A stretch of DNA of 64,000 nucleotides from Methylobacterium sp. E-065 (lineage in GTDB: Bacteria > Pseudomonadota > Alphaproteobacteria > Rhizobiales > Beijerinckiaceae): the NCBI RefSeq assembly GCF_022829605.1, contig NZ_JAKSYD010000112.1, positions 124,001 through 188,000 of the forward strand, given 5' to 3'. The position numbers and the translations under genes are program-made. The notes under the pieces are model-generated. The model saw only the letters and a list, made by a program, of their open reading frames with translations, ran no database searches and had not been told where the DNA came from. This document shows, one piece after another, positions 1 through 9,082 of this stretch. Position 1 is the first letter of the stretch. Each line of letters starts with the position of its first letter.

Positions 1-169
1 GCGCGCCAAGCGCGGCCATCAGGGCACGCAGGCCCTCGATCCACTCCTCGACCTCCGCGAGCGACGCGAAGCCCTCACGGCGAACGACAGTATCGGGTTC
101 GACCGTCACGATGGCGTCGAAGCAGCCATCCGGTCTGTCGCTGATCCGGTAGTAAACGCGACGTGCCAT
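1..169 (-). CDS. Hypothetical protein, 3' end cut by window edge
   Basis: The ATG is at 169 and the frame stays open to base 1, so about 56 N-terminal residues are visible, starting MARRVYYRISDRPDGCFDAI. The visible part reads as a small soluble domain with an N-terminal basic, tyrosine-rich strand and an acidic helix around residues 40-50 (LAEVEEWIEGLRALMA). No signal peptide or membrane segment is seen. It is divergent from the pepP gene, with about 210 bases between the two starts. I do not recognise the family, and the end lies outside the window. Confidence 0.55.
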   Translation of the reverse strand, partial: MARRVYYRISDRPDGCFDAIVTVEPDTVVRREGFASLAEVEEWIEGLRALMAALGA

Positions 170-379
170 GATCCCGAGATAGGCCAAAACCCACGGCGTG
201 ATAAGATTGTTCGCGATTTTTTCATGTTGAATAAGGGATGCGCGTCACCAGTTGCTGGCCTGCGCGCGGCATGATGGCGTTCGGCTGACAACCTGTACGG
301 GCATCCTGCGCGCCCTCACCCTGCATTCCCGATGCTGGGTCGGTTGCCATGCCGGCGGCGAGCGCTCTACCCTCCCGCC

Positions 380-2218
380 ATGATCGAGCCGCCACCGTCC
401 CAACCACGCCAGCGCTTCCAGACCTTCGAAGATCCGGGCCATCGCAAAGGGCCGGAACGGATCGAGGCTCTGAGGGCCGCCCTGCGTGAGACGGGGGTCG
501 ACGGTTTCGTCGTGCCGCGTGCCGACGAGCACCAGTCCGAATACGTCCCCGCCGACGCCGAGCGCCTCGCCTGGCTCACGGGGTTCACCGGGTCGGCCGG
601 GACAGGGGTGATTCTGGCGGAATTCGCAGCCCTGGTGGTGGATGGCCGCTACACGCTACAGGCGCCCGAGCAGGTCGATACCGGCATGCTCACGATCGTG
701 CCGTTGGCCGAAACGACGCCCGAGGCCTGGATCGGAGCCAATCTCAAGCGCGATCAGGTGCTGGGCTACGACCCGTGGCTGCACACACCGGACGGATTGA
801 CCCGCCTGGAACGGGCGGCCACGAAGGCGGGCGGTTCCCTGCGGGCCGTGCCGAACCTCGTGGACGCCGTCTGGGCCGGTCGGCCGAAGCCGCCGGCCGG
901 CCGGGCCATCCGCCATCCGGACGCGCTGGCGGGCGAGGCAGTCGCCGACAAGCTCGCCCGGGTGCGGGACAGCCTGACGGAGGCCGGCTGCGACGCCCTG
1001 GTGATCTCGGATCCGCACAACCTTGCCTGGGCCTTCAACCTCCGCGGCGCCGATGTCGGACATACGCCTCTGGCCCTCGGTTACGCGATCCTGCCGCGCG
1101 AGGGGCAGGCGCGCCTTTTCCTGGCCTCGCCGGTCGTCGATCAGGACCTGCGCGTCGCCCTCGCGCCCCTCGCCGAGATCCTACCGCGGGCCGAGCTCGA
1201 GGATGGGCTAGCCTCGCTCAGCGGCGCCCGGGTCCGGCTTGATGCAGCCACGGGCGCGGTCGCCCTCAAGGAACGGATCGAATCGGCCGGCGGCACGGTC
1301 GATGTCGGCAAGGATCCGATCACCGCGATGAAGGCGGTCAAGAATGCCGCCGAGATCGCGGGCGCGCGCGCCGCCCATCTGCGCGATGGGGCCAGCGTCG
1401 TCCGCTTCCTGGCGTGGCTTGACGCGGCCGCCGTGGCCGGCGGCCTCACCGAGATCGCCGCGGTCGAGGCACTGGAGGATTTCCGCGCCGCGGGCGGCGA
1501 TCTGCGCGACGTCTCGTTCCCGACCATTTCGGGATCCGGCCCCAACGGGGCGATCGTCCACTACCGGGTCACCCGCGCCAGCGACCGGGCGGTCCGGGCG
1601 GGCGAGCTGTTCCTGATCGATTCCGGTGCGCAATACCCGGACGGCACCACCGATATCACCCGCACTGTCGCGGTGGGCGCGCCGAGCGCGCCGATGCGCG
1701 ATCGCTTCACCCGGGTGCTGAAGGGCCATATCGCCATCGCCCGAGCGGTGTTTCCCACCAAGACGACCGGCGCGCAGATCGATGCCTTCGCCCGGGCGCC
1801 CCTGTGGCAGGCGGGGCTCGATTTCGATCACGGTACCGGCCACGGGGTCGGCGCCTTCCTGTCGGTGCACGAGGGGCCGCAACGGATTGCCAAGACCGGC
1901 ACGGTGGCGCTAGAGCCCGGCATGATCCTGTCGAACGAGCCGGGCTACTACGCGGCCGGCGCCTACGGCATCCGGATCGAGAACCTCGTTCTGGTCGAGA
2001 CGCGTGCCATCACGGATGGCGAGCGCCCGATGCTCGGCTTCGAGACGCTGACGCTGGCGCCCTACGATCGGAATCTGATCCAGACCGAGCTGCTCGAACC
2101 GGGGGAGCGCGCCTGGATCGACGCCTACCATGCCCGAGTCCGCGAGGCCCTGTCGCCGGAACTGGATGCCGGAGCGCGCGACTGGCTGGCACGCGCCACG
2201 GCGCCGCTGCCCGGTTGA
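380..2218 (+). CDS. pepP: Xaa-Pro aminopeptidase (aminopeptidase P, M24 family)
   Basis: Cytosolic metallopeptidase that removes an N-terminal residue preceding proline. The 612-residue protein has two creatinase-like N-terminal domains and a C-terminal pita-bread catalytic domain. The five expected metal ligands are visible: D414 (LIDSG), D425 (TTDITRT), H488 (GTGHGVG), E520 (SNEPGYY) and E534 (IRIENL). The length fits the long three-domain aminopeptidase P form rather than the roughly 440-residue enterobacterial PepP. An in-frame start at 332 exists, but the ATG at 380 gives the family-like N-terminus; the extra 16 residues are basic and low-complexity. No signal peptide is seen. Family assignment is secure; the peptide substrate is inferred. 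Confidence 0.9.
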   Translation: MIEPPPSQPRQRFQTFEDPGHRKGPERIEALRAALRETGVDGFVVPRADEHQSEYVPADAERLAWLTGFTGSAGTGVILAEFAALVVDGRYTLQAPEQVDTGMLTIVPLAETTPEAWIGANLKRDQVLGYDPWLHTPDGLTRLERAATKAGGSLRAVPNLVDAVWAGRPKPPAGRAIRHPDALAGEAVADKLARVRDSLTEAGCDALVISDPHNLAWAFNLRGADVGHTPLALGYAILPREGQARLFLASPVVDQDLRVALAPLAEILPRAELEDGLASLSGARVRLDAATGAVALKERIESAGGTVDVGKDPITAMKAVKNAAEIAGARAAHLRDGASVVRFLAWLDAAAVAGGLTEIAAVEALEDFRAAGGDLRDVSFPTISGSGPNGAIVHYRVTRASDRAVRAGELFLIDSGAQYPDGTTDITRTVAVGAPSAPMRDRFTRVLKGHIAIARAVFPTKTTGAQIDAFARAPLWQAGLDFDHGTGHGVGAFLSVHEGPQRIAKTGTVALEPGMILSNEPGYYAAGAYGIRIENLVLVETRAITDGERPMLGFETLTLAPYDRNLIQTELLEPGERAWIDAYHARVREALSPELDAGARDWLARATAPLPG

Positions 2219-2324
2219 GGCTGCGACGCGCGACCGCCACACCCCTTCGTGGTAAGCGCGTCGTCACGGAACAGCCCGAACGCCGGGCCTGAAACCGCGG
2301 CCGCCCGGCGCGCGAAGGGACAGC

Positions 2325-4481
2325 ATGATCCGCCGCCTCGTCCTCCCGATCCTGGTCCTCGCCGCGAGCCTGTCGGCGGCTCTGGCGCAGGGCCTGCGCA
2401 CGCCGCCGGATCTTGTGCGGTCGAGCCTCGTGGCCGAGGCCGCCGCGGTGGCGGGGGCGCAGCCCTTCACCCTTGCCGTGCGGATGCAGGTGAAGCCCGG
2501 CTGGCACGTCTACTGGCGCAACCCGGGGGATTCGGGCCTGCCGCCCGAGGTGACCTGGACCCTGCCGGCCGGCTTCAACGCCGGGGCGCTCCAGTGGCCG
2601 GCGCCGGAGCGGATCCCGATCGCGACGCTGATGAACTACGGCTACGAGGGTGAGGTCACGCTCCTCGTCCCCGTGACGCCGCCTCCGAGCCTTGATCCGG
2701 CCAACCCGGTGCAGATTCAGGCCAAACTGACCTACCTCGTCTGCGAGACCGAGTGCGTGCCGGGCTCCGCGGATCTCGCCCTCACCTTGCCGGTGGGCGA
2801 GCCGCGTCCCGACCCGGACAACGCAGACCTGTTCGTCCGCGCCCGGGCCGCTCTCCCCACCCCTGCGCTCTGGCCGCTGAGCCTGTCGAGCCAGGGCGAC
2901 ACCCTGCAGCTCGATTTCGCGGCGTCGGGGCTCAAGCCCGACACGATCCGGAACGCCGCCTACTTCCCGTATGCCGAGACCGCGATCGACAACGCGGCCG
3001 CGCAGCTGATGGCGGTCGACGGCACCGGGCTGCACCTCACCGTCGCGCGGAGCAGCCCGACCGAAGCGGCGCCCACGGCCCTTCCGGGTGTGCTGACCCT
3101 GGACGAGGTGACGGAATCCGGCAGCCGCCGCCTCGCCTTCGCGTATGGCGACGAGCCGGTGCTTCCGACCGCGACCGCTCCGCCGGACCCCGTTGCGGCG
3201 AGTCCGACCGGGGCCGCCGCGCCCGAGTTCGATCTGCTGACGTTTGCCGCGGCCGCCGCCTTCGCCTTTCTCGGCGGCCTCATCCTCAACCTGATGCCCT
3301 GCGTCTTCCCCGTCCTGTCGATCAAGGTGTTGAGCCTCGTGCGGCATGCGGGCGAGGGTCCGGCCCGCCTGCGCCTGCACGGCTTCGCCTATACGGCCGG
3401 CGTGTTGGCGAGTTTCCTTGTTCTGGCTGGAGTGCTCATCGCCCTGAAGGGCGGAGGGGCGGCGATCGGCTGGGGGTTCCAGCTGCAATCGCCCCTGGTC
3501 GTGGCCGGGCTCGCCTATTTGCTCTTCGCGATGGGCCTGAACCTGTCCGGCGTGGTCGAGGTCGGAGGACGGCTCGCGGGTGTCGGCGATCGCCTGGCCC
3601 GACGGTCTGGCCTGAGTGGGTCGTTCTTCACGGGCGTGCTGGCCACGCTGGTGGCGACGCCCTGCACGGCGCCGTTCATGGGCTCGGCTGTTGGCTTCGC
3701 ACTGACCCAGAGCGCAGCCGTGGCGCTTGCCGTGTTCGCGAGCCTCGGGCTCGGCCTCGCTCTGCCGTTCTTGGCTCTCACCCTCTGGCCCCCGGCCCTC
3801 CGGGCGCTGCCGCGGCCGGGTGCCTGGATGGAGACGCTCAAGCAGGTGCTCGCCTTCCCGGTTTACGCCACCGTGGCCTGGCTGGTCTGGGTCCTGGCGC
3901 AGCAGGTCGATCCGCGCGGCCTTCTGGCGGCCCTGATCGGCCTCGTGCTGGTGGGTTTCTCTGCTTGGGCCTGGGAGCGCGGGCGCGCCGCCGCCCCCGG
4001 GGCACGCCGGATCGCGCAGGTCAGTGCGGCGCTCGCCCTGATCGCCGTGGTGGCCCTCGTGTCCACCCTCCCACAGGACCGTGCCACGCCGACTGCGCAG
4101 GCCGCCGCCGGCGGGATCGAGCCGTTCACGCAGGCCCGCCTCGACGCTCTGGCGGCTGCGCACAAGCCGGCCTTCGTCAACATGACCGCCGCGTGGTGCA
4201 TCACCTGCGCGGTCAACGAGACGACCTCCCTGTCCACGAAGGCCGTGCGGGCCGCGTTGGCCGAGCGGGGCATCACCTATCTGAAGGGTGACTGGACCAA
4301 CCAGAACCCAGAGATCACGCGCCTTCTGGAGAAGCACGGCCGGAGCGGTGTTCCGCTCTACCTGCTCTACAAAGGTGCCGGCGAGCCCCAGGTGCTGCCC
4401 CAGATCCTCACCGAGGGCACGGTGCTCCAGGCTCTGGCCTCCGTGCCGGCCGCTAACCGGAGCGCTGCGCTCATCCGCTGA
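2325..4481 (+). CDS. dsbD: DsbD/ScsB-type protein-disulfide reductase
   Basis: Inner-membrane protein that carries electrons from cytoplasmic thioredoxin to periplasmic disulfide-bonded proteins. The 718 residues show a signal peptide (about 1-22), an N-terminal periplasmic beta-rich domain (about 30-280) with a cysteine pair at C140/C144 (VCETEC), a multi-helix membrane domain (about 300-590) with redox cysteines C326 (LMPCVFP) and C447 (TPCTAPF), and a C-terminal thioredoxin-like domain with W624-C625-I-T-C628. The three cysteine pairs match the DsbD relay. The N-domain pair and its setting look closer to ScsB than to E. coli DsbD. It starts 106 bases after pepP and converges on phoB. Confidence 0.88.
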   Translation: MIRRLVLPILVLAASLSAALAQGLRTPPDLVRSSLVAEAAAVAGAQPFTLAVRMQVKPGWHVYWRNPGDSGLPPEVTWTLPAGFNAGALQWPAPERIPIATLMNYGYEGEVTLLVPVTPPPSLDPANPVQIQAKLTYLVCETECVPGSADLALTLPVGEPRPDPDNADLFVRARAALPTPALWPLSLSSQGDTLQLDFAASGLKPDTIRNAAYFPYAETAIDNAAAQLMAVDGTGLHLTVARSSPTEAAPTALPGVLTLDEVTESGSRRLAFAYGDEPVLPTATAPPDPVAASPTGAAAPEFDLLTFAAAAAFAFLGGLILNLMPCVFPVLSIKVLSLVRHAGEGPARLRLHGFAYTAGVLASFLVLAGVLIALKGGGAAIGWGFQLQSPLVVAGLAYLLFAMGLNLSGVVEVGGRLAGVGDRLARRSGLSGSFFTGVLATLVATPCTAPFMGSAVGFALTQSAAVALAVFASLGLGLALPFLALTLWPPALRALPRPGAWMETLKQVLAFPVYATVAWLVWVLAQQVDPRGLLAALIGLVLVGFSAWAWERGRAAAPGARRIAQVSAALALIAVVALVSTLPQDRATPTAQAAAGGIEPFTQARLDALAAAHKPAFVNMTAAWCITCAVNETTSLSTKAVRAALAERGITYLKGDWTNQNPEITRLLEKHGRSGVPLYLLYKGAGEPQVLPQILTEGTVLQALASVPAANRSAALIR

Positions 4482-4490
4482 TCGGGGTTC

Positions 4491-4597
4491 CCAAAGGGCG
4501 GCTGCCCTTTGGCAGGGTGTCGGGGCGGAGCCCTGACGCTCGGGCTTCGTCCAACATCAGGGCTCTGCCCTGCACCCGCAAAAGGTCTCGACCTTTT
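4491..4597. repeat. Three-hairpin intergenic palindromic repeat
   Basis: Three palindromes follow one another between the convergent dsbD and phoB genes. Arms 4491-4499/4504-4512 form a perfect 9-bp stem (CCAAAGGGC, loop GGCT). Arms 4523-4536/4557-4570 form a 14-bp stem with one G-T pair. Arms 4580-4586/4591-4597 form a 7-bp stem (AAAAGGT, loop CTCG). I believe related blocks are scattered through Methylobacterium genomes, from memory. The first or last hairpin may also end transcription from both sides, as no other terminator is visible here. Confidence 0.7.
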
Positions 4598-4616
4598 GAA
4601 ACCGGGACTTGGCGAC

Positions 4617-5312
4617 TCAGGCTTCGAGGGAGAAGGTTTCGTCGAAGGCGTAGCCAGAACCGCGCACCGTGCGGATCGGATCGGTCTGGCGTGGGCCGTT
4701 CAGCGCCTTGCGCAGGCGTCCGACATGGACGTCGACGGTGCGCTCGTCGATGTAGACGTCGTGACCCCAGACCCCGTCGAGAAGCTGCTCGCGGGAGAAG
4801 ACCCGGCCCGGGGCCAGCATCAGGAATTCGAGCAGCCGGAACTCCGTGGGGCCGAGGTGCAGCTCCTCGCCGGCCCGACGCACCCGATGGCCGGTGCGGT
4901 CCAGTTCGAGGTCGCCGGCGGCCAGACGATCGGAAACATGGGCCGGTTTGGCCCGGCGCAGGAGCGCGCGGATGCGGGCGAGCAGTTCCGGAACCGAGAA
5001 CGGCTTGACGATGTAATCGTCCGCGCCCGTCCCGAGACCGCGGATCCGGTCACCTTCTTCGCCCCGGGCGGTCAGCATGATCACCGGCAGCCGCTCGGTC
5101 TCCCGCCGGGCCCGGATTCGGCGGCAAAGCTCGATTCCGGACAGGCCGGGCAGCATCCAGTCGAGCAGGACCAGGTCGGGCATGCGCTCGGCCAGGAGCA
5201 GTTCCGCATCGTCGCCCCTTGCCGCTGAATCCACCAGGAAGCCCTCGGCTTCCAAGTTGTAGCGCAGCAGCGTGGTCAATGCCTCCTCGTCCTCGACGAT
5301 CAGGACTTGCAT
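4617..5312 (-). CDS. phoB: Phosphate regulon response regulator PhoB
   Basis: OmpR-type transcription factor that binds Pho boxes when phosphate is scarce. The 231 residues hold a receiver domain (about 1-120) with acidic residues E7/D8, phosphoacceptor D51 (VLLDWMLPG) and the lysine of YIVKPF, then a winged-helix DNA-binding domain (about 130-228; LTPTEFRLLEFL-like, and RTVDVHVGRLRKAL). I chose the ATG at 5312, which has AAGGTGAG just upstream; a GTG at 5318 would add two residues. It is the last gene of the pst-phoU-phoB group, 125 bases after phoU. A phoR kinase gene does not adjoin it. PhoB is expected to act at the Pho box before pstS. Confidence 0.93.
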   Translation of the reverse strand: MQVLIVEDEEALTTLLRYNLEAEGFLVDSAARGDDAELLLAERMPDLVLLDWMLPGLSGIELCRRIRARRETERLPVIMLTARGEEGDRIRGLGTGADDYIVKPFSVPELLARIRALLRRAKPAHVSDRLAAGDLELDRTGHRVRRAGEELHLGPTEFRLLEFLMLAPGRVFSREQLLDGVWGHDVYIDERTVDVHVGRLRKALNGPRQTDPIRTVRGSGYAFDETFSLEA

Positions 5313-5437
5313 ACTCACCTTCGATGACCCGTTCTCGCGGCGGACGCGGCAATGGTGCCGGAGGCTCCGCCCAGCCTCAACCCAAACCGACCGTCACGGC
5401 GGCGACGCCCCCAGGATCCTGCGCTCCGGGAAGCGCT

Positions 5438-6157
5438 TCACGGCGCCAGCCCCCCATCCACCGTCACGTAGTTCGACGCATCGTTCTTCGGTCGCTCGCC
5501 GGCGAGCGTCTCGCCCGTGGCGAGGTAGTGGATCGTCTCGGCGATATTGGTCGTGTGATCGCCGATGCGCTCGACGTTCTTGGCGCAGAACAAAAGGTGC
5601 GTGCAGAACGAGATGTTGCGCGGATCCTCCATCATGTAGGTCAGGAGCTCGCGGAACAGGGAATTGTACAGCGCGTCGATCTCGCCGTCGCGTTCCCACA
5701 CGTCGTGGGCCGCCTCGATATCGCGGCTCGCATAGGCGTCCAGCACGTCCTTCAGCTGGCCCTCCGCGAGGTCGCTCATGTGGCGCACGCCAAGCACGAT
5801 CTTCTGCGCCGGCGCCTGATCGGAGATCGCCACGACGCGCTTGGCCACGTTCTTGGCGAGATCGCCGATCCGCTCCAGGTCGCCGGAGACGCGGATCGCC
5901 GAGATGGTCTCGCGCAGGTCGATCGCCAGGGGCTGCCGCCGGGCGATCAGCAGGACGGAGCGCTCCTCGATGTCCCTCTGGAGGGCGTCCAGGCGCTTGT
6001 CGGCGAGGATCACCGCCTGGGCGAGCCCGTCGTCGCGGCGCACTAGGGCGTCGGTCGCCTCAGTGGTCATCTTCTCCGCCACGCCGCCCATCTCCGAGAT
6101 CGAGCGACGGAGGTTTTCGAGATCGGTGTCGTAGGAGGTAACGATATGGCCGGGCAT
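5438..6157 (-). CDS. phoU: Phosphate signalling protein PhoU
   Basis: Cytoplasmic all-helical regulator (239 residues) that links PstB to the PhoR-PhoB pair and represses the Pho regulon when phosphate is plentiful. Two PhoU repeats are visible, each with the metal-binding acidic helix pattern: RIGDLAKNVAKR near residues 85-96 and RIGDHTTNIAETI near 193-205. The starting MPGHIVTSYDTDLENL is typical of rhizobial PhoU. It lies between pstB (114 bases upstream) and phoB (125 bases downstream), as expected for the operon. Confidence 0.95.
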   Translation of the reverse strand: MPGHIVTSYDTDLENLRRSISEMGGVAEKMTTEATDALVRRDDGLAQAVILADKRLDALQRDIEERSVLLIARRQPLAIDLRETISAIRVSGDLERIGDLAKNVAKRVVAISDQAPAQKIVLGVRHMSDLAEGQLKDVLDAYASRDIEAAHDVWERDGEIDALYNSLFRELLTYMMEDPRNISFCTHLLFCAKNVERIGDHTTNIAETIHYLATGETLAGERPKNDASNYVTVDGGLAP

Positions 6158-6189
6158 GAGTGGATCCTTCGATGGGGGCCAGGACGTGT

Positions 6190-6220
6190 GATCCCACCCG
6201 GTTGCCGCGATCCCACCCGG
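6190..6220. repeat. Short direct repeat between phoU and pstB
   Basis: GATCCCACCCGG occurs at 6190-6201 and again at 6209-6220, with starts 19 bases apart, in the 114-base gap. It may be a chance duplication or a local slip product. No function can be assigned. Confidence 0.4.
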
Positions 6221-6271
6221 CCGCCGCGGCGCCCGGGTCGCGATGGCGCGGAAACCGGTCTTCGAAACAGC

Positions 6272-7099
6272 TTAGCCGAAGCGGCCGGTGATATAGTCCT
6301 GCGTGCGCCGCTCGGTCGGGTTCATGAACATTTTTTCGGTTTGTGAGAATTCAATCAGCTCGCCGAGATACATGAAGGCGGTGAACTGCGAGATGCGCGC
6401 CGCCTGCTGCATGTTGTGCGTGACGATCGCGATGGTGAATTCGTCGCGCAGCTGCTCGATCAGCTCCTCGATCCGGCCCGTCGAGATCGGGTCCAGCGCC
6501 GAGGTCGGCTCGTCGAACAGGATCACCTCCGGGCGCTGGGCTACGGTGCGGGCGATGCACAGACGCTGCTGCTGCCCCCCCGACAGACCCATGCCGGACT
6601 GCTTGAGCTTGTCCTTGACCTCGTCCCAGAGCGCCGCCTTGCGCAGCGACGCCTCGACCCGGTCGTCGAGCTCCGATTTCGGCAGCTTCTCGTAGAGGCG
6701 GATGCCGAAGGCGACGTTGTCGTAGATCGACATCGGGAAGGGCGTCGGCTTCTGGAACACCATACCGACCCGGGCGCGGAGATCGTTGAGATCGACCTTC
6801 GAATCCAGGATGTTGACGCCGTCCAGCAGGATCTCGCCCTCGGCGCGCTGCTCCGGATAGAGGCTGTAGATCCGGTTGAAGGTGCGCAGCAGCGTCGACT
6901 TCCCGCAGCCCGACGGGCCGATCAGGGCGGTCACCTGCCGATCATGGAAGTTGAGGTTGATGTCCTTCAGGCCGTGGAACTGGCCATAGTAGAAGTTCAG
7001 CCCCTTCACGGCGATCCGGACGGGCGCCTTGGTGTCGGCACCGGCCTTGGCGGAAGGCTGCATAAGGGGCTCGGCGGCGGTCGCTGCAGCATGGCTCAT
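6272..7099 (-). CDS. pstB: Phosphate ABC transporter ATP-binding protein PstB
   Basis: ATPase of the high-affinity phosphate importer, working on the cytoplasmic face of PstA-PstC. The 275 residues show Walker A at 61-69 (GPSGCGKST), Q-loop (VFQKPTPFP), ABC signature [13 protein letters not shown], Walker [14 protein letters not shown] and the switch histidine in IVTHNMQQA. The C-terminal [20 protein letters not shown] is characteristic of PstB. An N-terminal stretch of about 28 residues precedes the domain. It follows pstA by 24 bases and precedes phoU. Confidence 0.96.
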   Translation of the reverse strand: MSHAAATAAEPLMQPSAKAGADTKAPVRIAVKGLNFYYGQFHGLKDINLNFHDRQVTALIGPSGCGKSTLLRTFNRIYSLYPEQRAEGEILLDGVNILDSKVDLNDLRARVGMVFQKPTPFPMSIYDNVAFGIRLYEKLPKSELDDRVEASLRKAALWDEVKDKLKQSGMGLSGGQQQRLCIARTVAQRPEVILFDEPTSALDPISTGRIEELIEQLRDEFTIAIVTHNMQQAARISQFTAFMYLGELIEFSQTEKMFMNPTERRTQDYITGRFG

Positions 7100-7123
7100 C
7101 GGGCTAATCCTTCGGCTCGCGCT

Positions 7124-8011
7124 TCAGCGGGCACGCTGCGGCTTGATCACCAAGCGGGCGATCACGGAGAGGGCGAGGATGGTCATGGTGATCAGGAGCG
7201 CTCCGGCCCAGGCCAATTGCTGCCAGTTGGCATAGGGCGAGAGCGCGAACTGGTAGATCATCACCGGCAGGTTCGGGACGCCACCCATGAGGTCGGGGCT
7301 GAACCAGCTGTTGTTGTTGAGGGCGGTGAACAGGAGCGGCGCGGTCTCGCCGGCGATGCGGGCCAGCGCCAGGATGATACCCGTCACGATGCCGGCCGAG
7401 GCGGCGCGCCAGCTGACCTTCATGATCACCATGGAGGGCGGAGCGCCGAGCGCCGCGCCGGCCTCGCGCAGGGTGCCCGGCACGAGGCTCAGCATGTCCT
7501 CGGTGGTCCGCACGATCACCGGCGTGGCGATGATCGCGAGCGCGATGCCGCCGGCCCAGCCGGAATAGCTGCCCATGGGCCGCACCATCAGCGTGTAGAC
7601 GAACAGGCCGATCAGGATCGACGGCGCCGAGAGCAGGATGTCGTTGAGGAAGCGGATCAGGACGGCCAGCTTCGAGGTCCGGCCGTATTCCGCCAGGAAG
7701 GTCCCGGCCATCACGCCGACCGGGGTCGCGATGACGATGCCGATCGTGGTCAGGATCAGGCTGCCCAGCACCGCGTTGGCGATGCCGCCACCCTCGCTGC
7801 CCGGACCCGGGGTCGGTTGCGTCAGCAGCGTCGGCGTGAAGCCGCGCACGCCTTCGACGATCAGCATCAGCAGGATCGAGCCGAGCACGATGATGCCGAG
7901 CAGCGTGGCGAAGGCGCAGAAGCCGCGGAGTATGGCGTCCGCCCGGCGCCGGCCGGGGCGGACCCGGCTCTGCACGAGCGGCGGCGCAGCGAGTGTGTTG
8001 ATCGCGTCCAT
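7124..8011 (-). CDS. pstA: Phosphate ABC transporter permease PstA
   Basis: Inner-membrane permease subunit of the phosphate importer, 295 residues with about six transmembrane helices. The EAA-type coupling loop (LREAGAALGAPPSMVIMKVS) faces PstB. The start is the ATG at 8011 (MDAINTLAAPP), 8 bases after the pstC stop. The frame stays open upstream, but that part runs through pstC in another frame and is not coding. The C-terminus reads ARLVIKPQRAR. Confidence 0.95.
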   Translation of the reverse strand: MDAINTLAAPPLVQSRVRPGRRRADAILRGFCAFATLLGIIVLGSILLMLIVEGVRGFTPTLLTQPTPGPGSEGGGIANAVLGSLILTTIGIVIATPVGVMAGTFLAEYGRTSKLAVLIRFLNDILLSAPSILIGLFVYTLMVRPMGSYSGWAGGIALAIIATPVIVRTTEDMLSLVPGTLREAGAALGAPPSMVIMKVSWRAASAGIVTGIILALARIAGETAPLLFTALNNNSWFSPDLMGGVPNLPVMIYQFALSPYANWQQLAWAGALLITMTILALSVIARLVIKPQRAR

Positions 8012-8019
8012 GGGGCTCC

Positions 8020-8997
8020 TCAAGCAACCCGCACGCGTGACGTCAGGATTCGCGCGGCGATCAGGACGATGAAGGTGATGACGAACAGGATGCAGCCGAG
8101 CGCCATCAGGGCGTTGAGCTGCATGCCGTCCGCCTCGTTGAATTCGTTGGCGATCCGGGACGCGATGGTCGAGCCGGGATCGAAGATCGAGGCCGAGAGG
8201 CGGTTGGCGTTGCCGACCACGAAGGTCACCGCCATGGTCTCGCCGAGCGCACGGCCGAGGCCGAGCATGATCGCGCCGATGATCGACACCGAGGCGTGCC
8301 GGATCAGGACGAAGCGCGTCACCTCCCAGGTGGTGCAGCCGACGCCGTAGGCGCTCTCGCGCAGGATCGTGGGGATCTGGTCGAGCATGTCGCGGGCGAT
8401 CGAGGCCACGAACGGCACGATCATGATCGCCAGGATGATGCCGGCGGTGAGCACGCCGACGCCCGAGGGGATGCGGGCATACAGCACGGTCCCGACGATC
8501 GGCAGGCCCTCGACGACGTTCGAGATCGGGATCTCGACGAAGCGGGCGAAGAGCGGGGCGAAGATGAACAGGCCCCACATCCCGTAGATGATGCTCGGCA
8601 CGGCGGCGAGCAGCTCGATCGTCATCGCGACCGGCTTGCGCGCCCAGCCGGGGCAGAGCTGCGTCAGGTAGATGGCGATGCCGAGTGAGACCGGGACGCC
8701 GATCACGAGGGCCAGGAGCGCCGACATCACCGTTCCGATCACGGCCACGAGCGCGCCGTACTGTTCGGTCCCGACGTTCCAGACGCTGGAGGTCAGGAAG
8801 CCGAAGCCGAATTCCCGGAAGGCCGGCAGGCCGCCGTAGACGATGGAGCCGATGATCCCCACGAGGACGGTCAGCACCAGCAACGCCGCGCCGTACGCGC
8901 AGCCGCGGAACACGGCGTCCATGTTCCGGCTCGGTCCCTTCCGCGCCGCCGACGTACGGGTTCGGCCGAGGGCAATCGTTTCAGTCAAAGCAGACAT
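8020..8997 (-). CDS. pstC: Phosphate ABC transporter permease PstC
   Basis: Second inner-membrane permease of the phosphate importer, 325 residues with about six transmembrane helices and the coupling loop LRESAYGVGCTTWEVTRFV. The N-terminal 25 residues are cytoplasmic and basic. It is separated from pstS by 85 bases that contain a strong hairpin, and it is nearly contiguous with pstA. Confidence 0.95.
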   Translation of the reverse strand: MSALTETIALGRTRTSAARKGPSRNMDAVFRGCAYGAALLVLTVLVGIIGSIVYGGLPAFREFGFGFLTSSVWNVGTEQYGALVAVIGTVMSALLALVIGVPVSLGIAIYLTQLCPGWARKPVAMTIELLAAVPSIIYGMWGLFIFAPLFARFVEIPISNVVEGLPIVGTVLYARIPSGVGVLTAGIILAIMIVPFVASIARDMLDQIPTILRESAYGVGCTTWEVTRFVLIRHASVSIIGAIMLGLGRALGETMAVTFVVGNANRLSASIFDPGSTIASRIANEFNEADGMQLNALMALGCILFVITFIVLIAARILTSRVRVA

Positions 8998-9051
8998 CCG
9001 CGGTTCTCTGCGAAGGATAACGTGGTAGCGCGGCGGGATCTCAGAAGCGAG

Positions 9052-9073
9052 GGAGGAGGTCGAAGCCTCCTCC
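9052..9073 (-). other. Stable hairpin between pstS and pstC
   Basis: An 8-bp perfect stem (GGAGGAGG/CCTCCTCC, arms 9052-9059 and 9066-9073) has a six-base loop. No T-run follows on the minus strand. In binding-protein transporter operons such a hairpin after the first gene often protects the upstream message or attenuates read-through, so PstS is made in excess. That role is inferred here. Confidence 0.55.
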
Positions 9074-9082
9074 CCGTTGGGC

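Noticed and set aside
2010..4337. Long minus-strand open frame of about 775 codons opposite pepP and dsbD
   Set aside because: It lies wholly antisense to two well-supported genes, is extremely Arg/Gly/His-rich and has no family motif. High GC removes stops from shadow frames.
6416..8350. Plus-strand open frame of about 644 codons opposite pstB and pstA
   Set aside because: Antisense shadow of the phosphate transporter genes; Asp/Gln/Arg-rich low complexity without domains.
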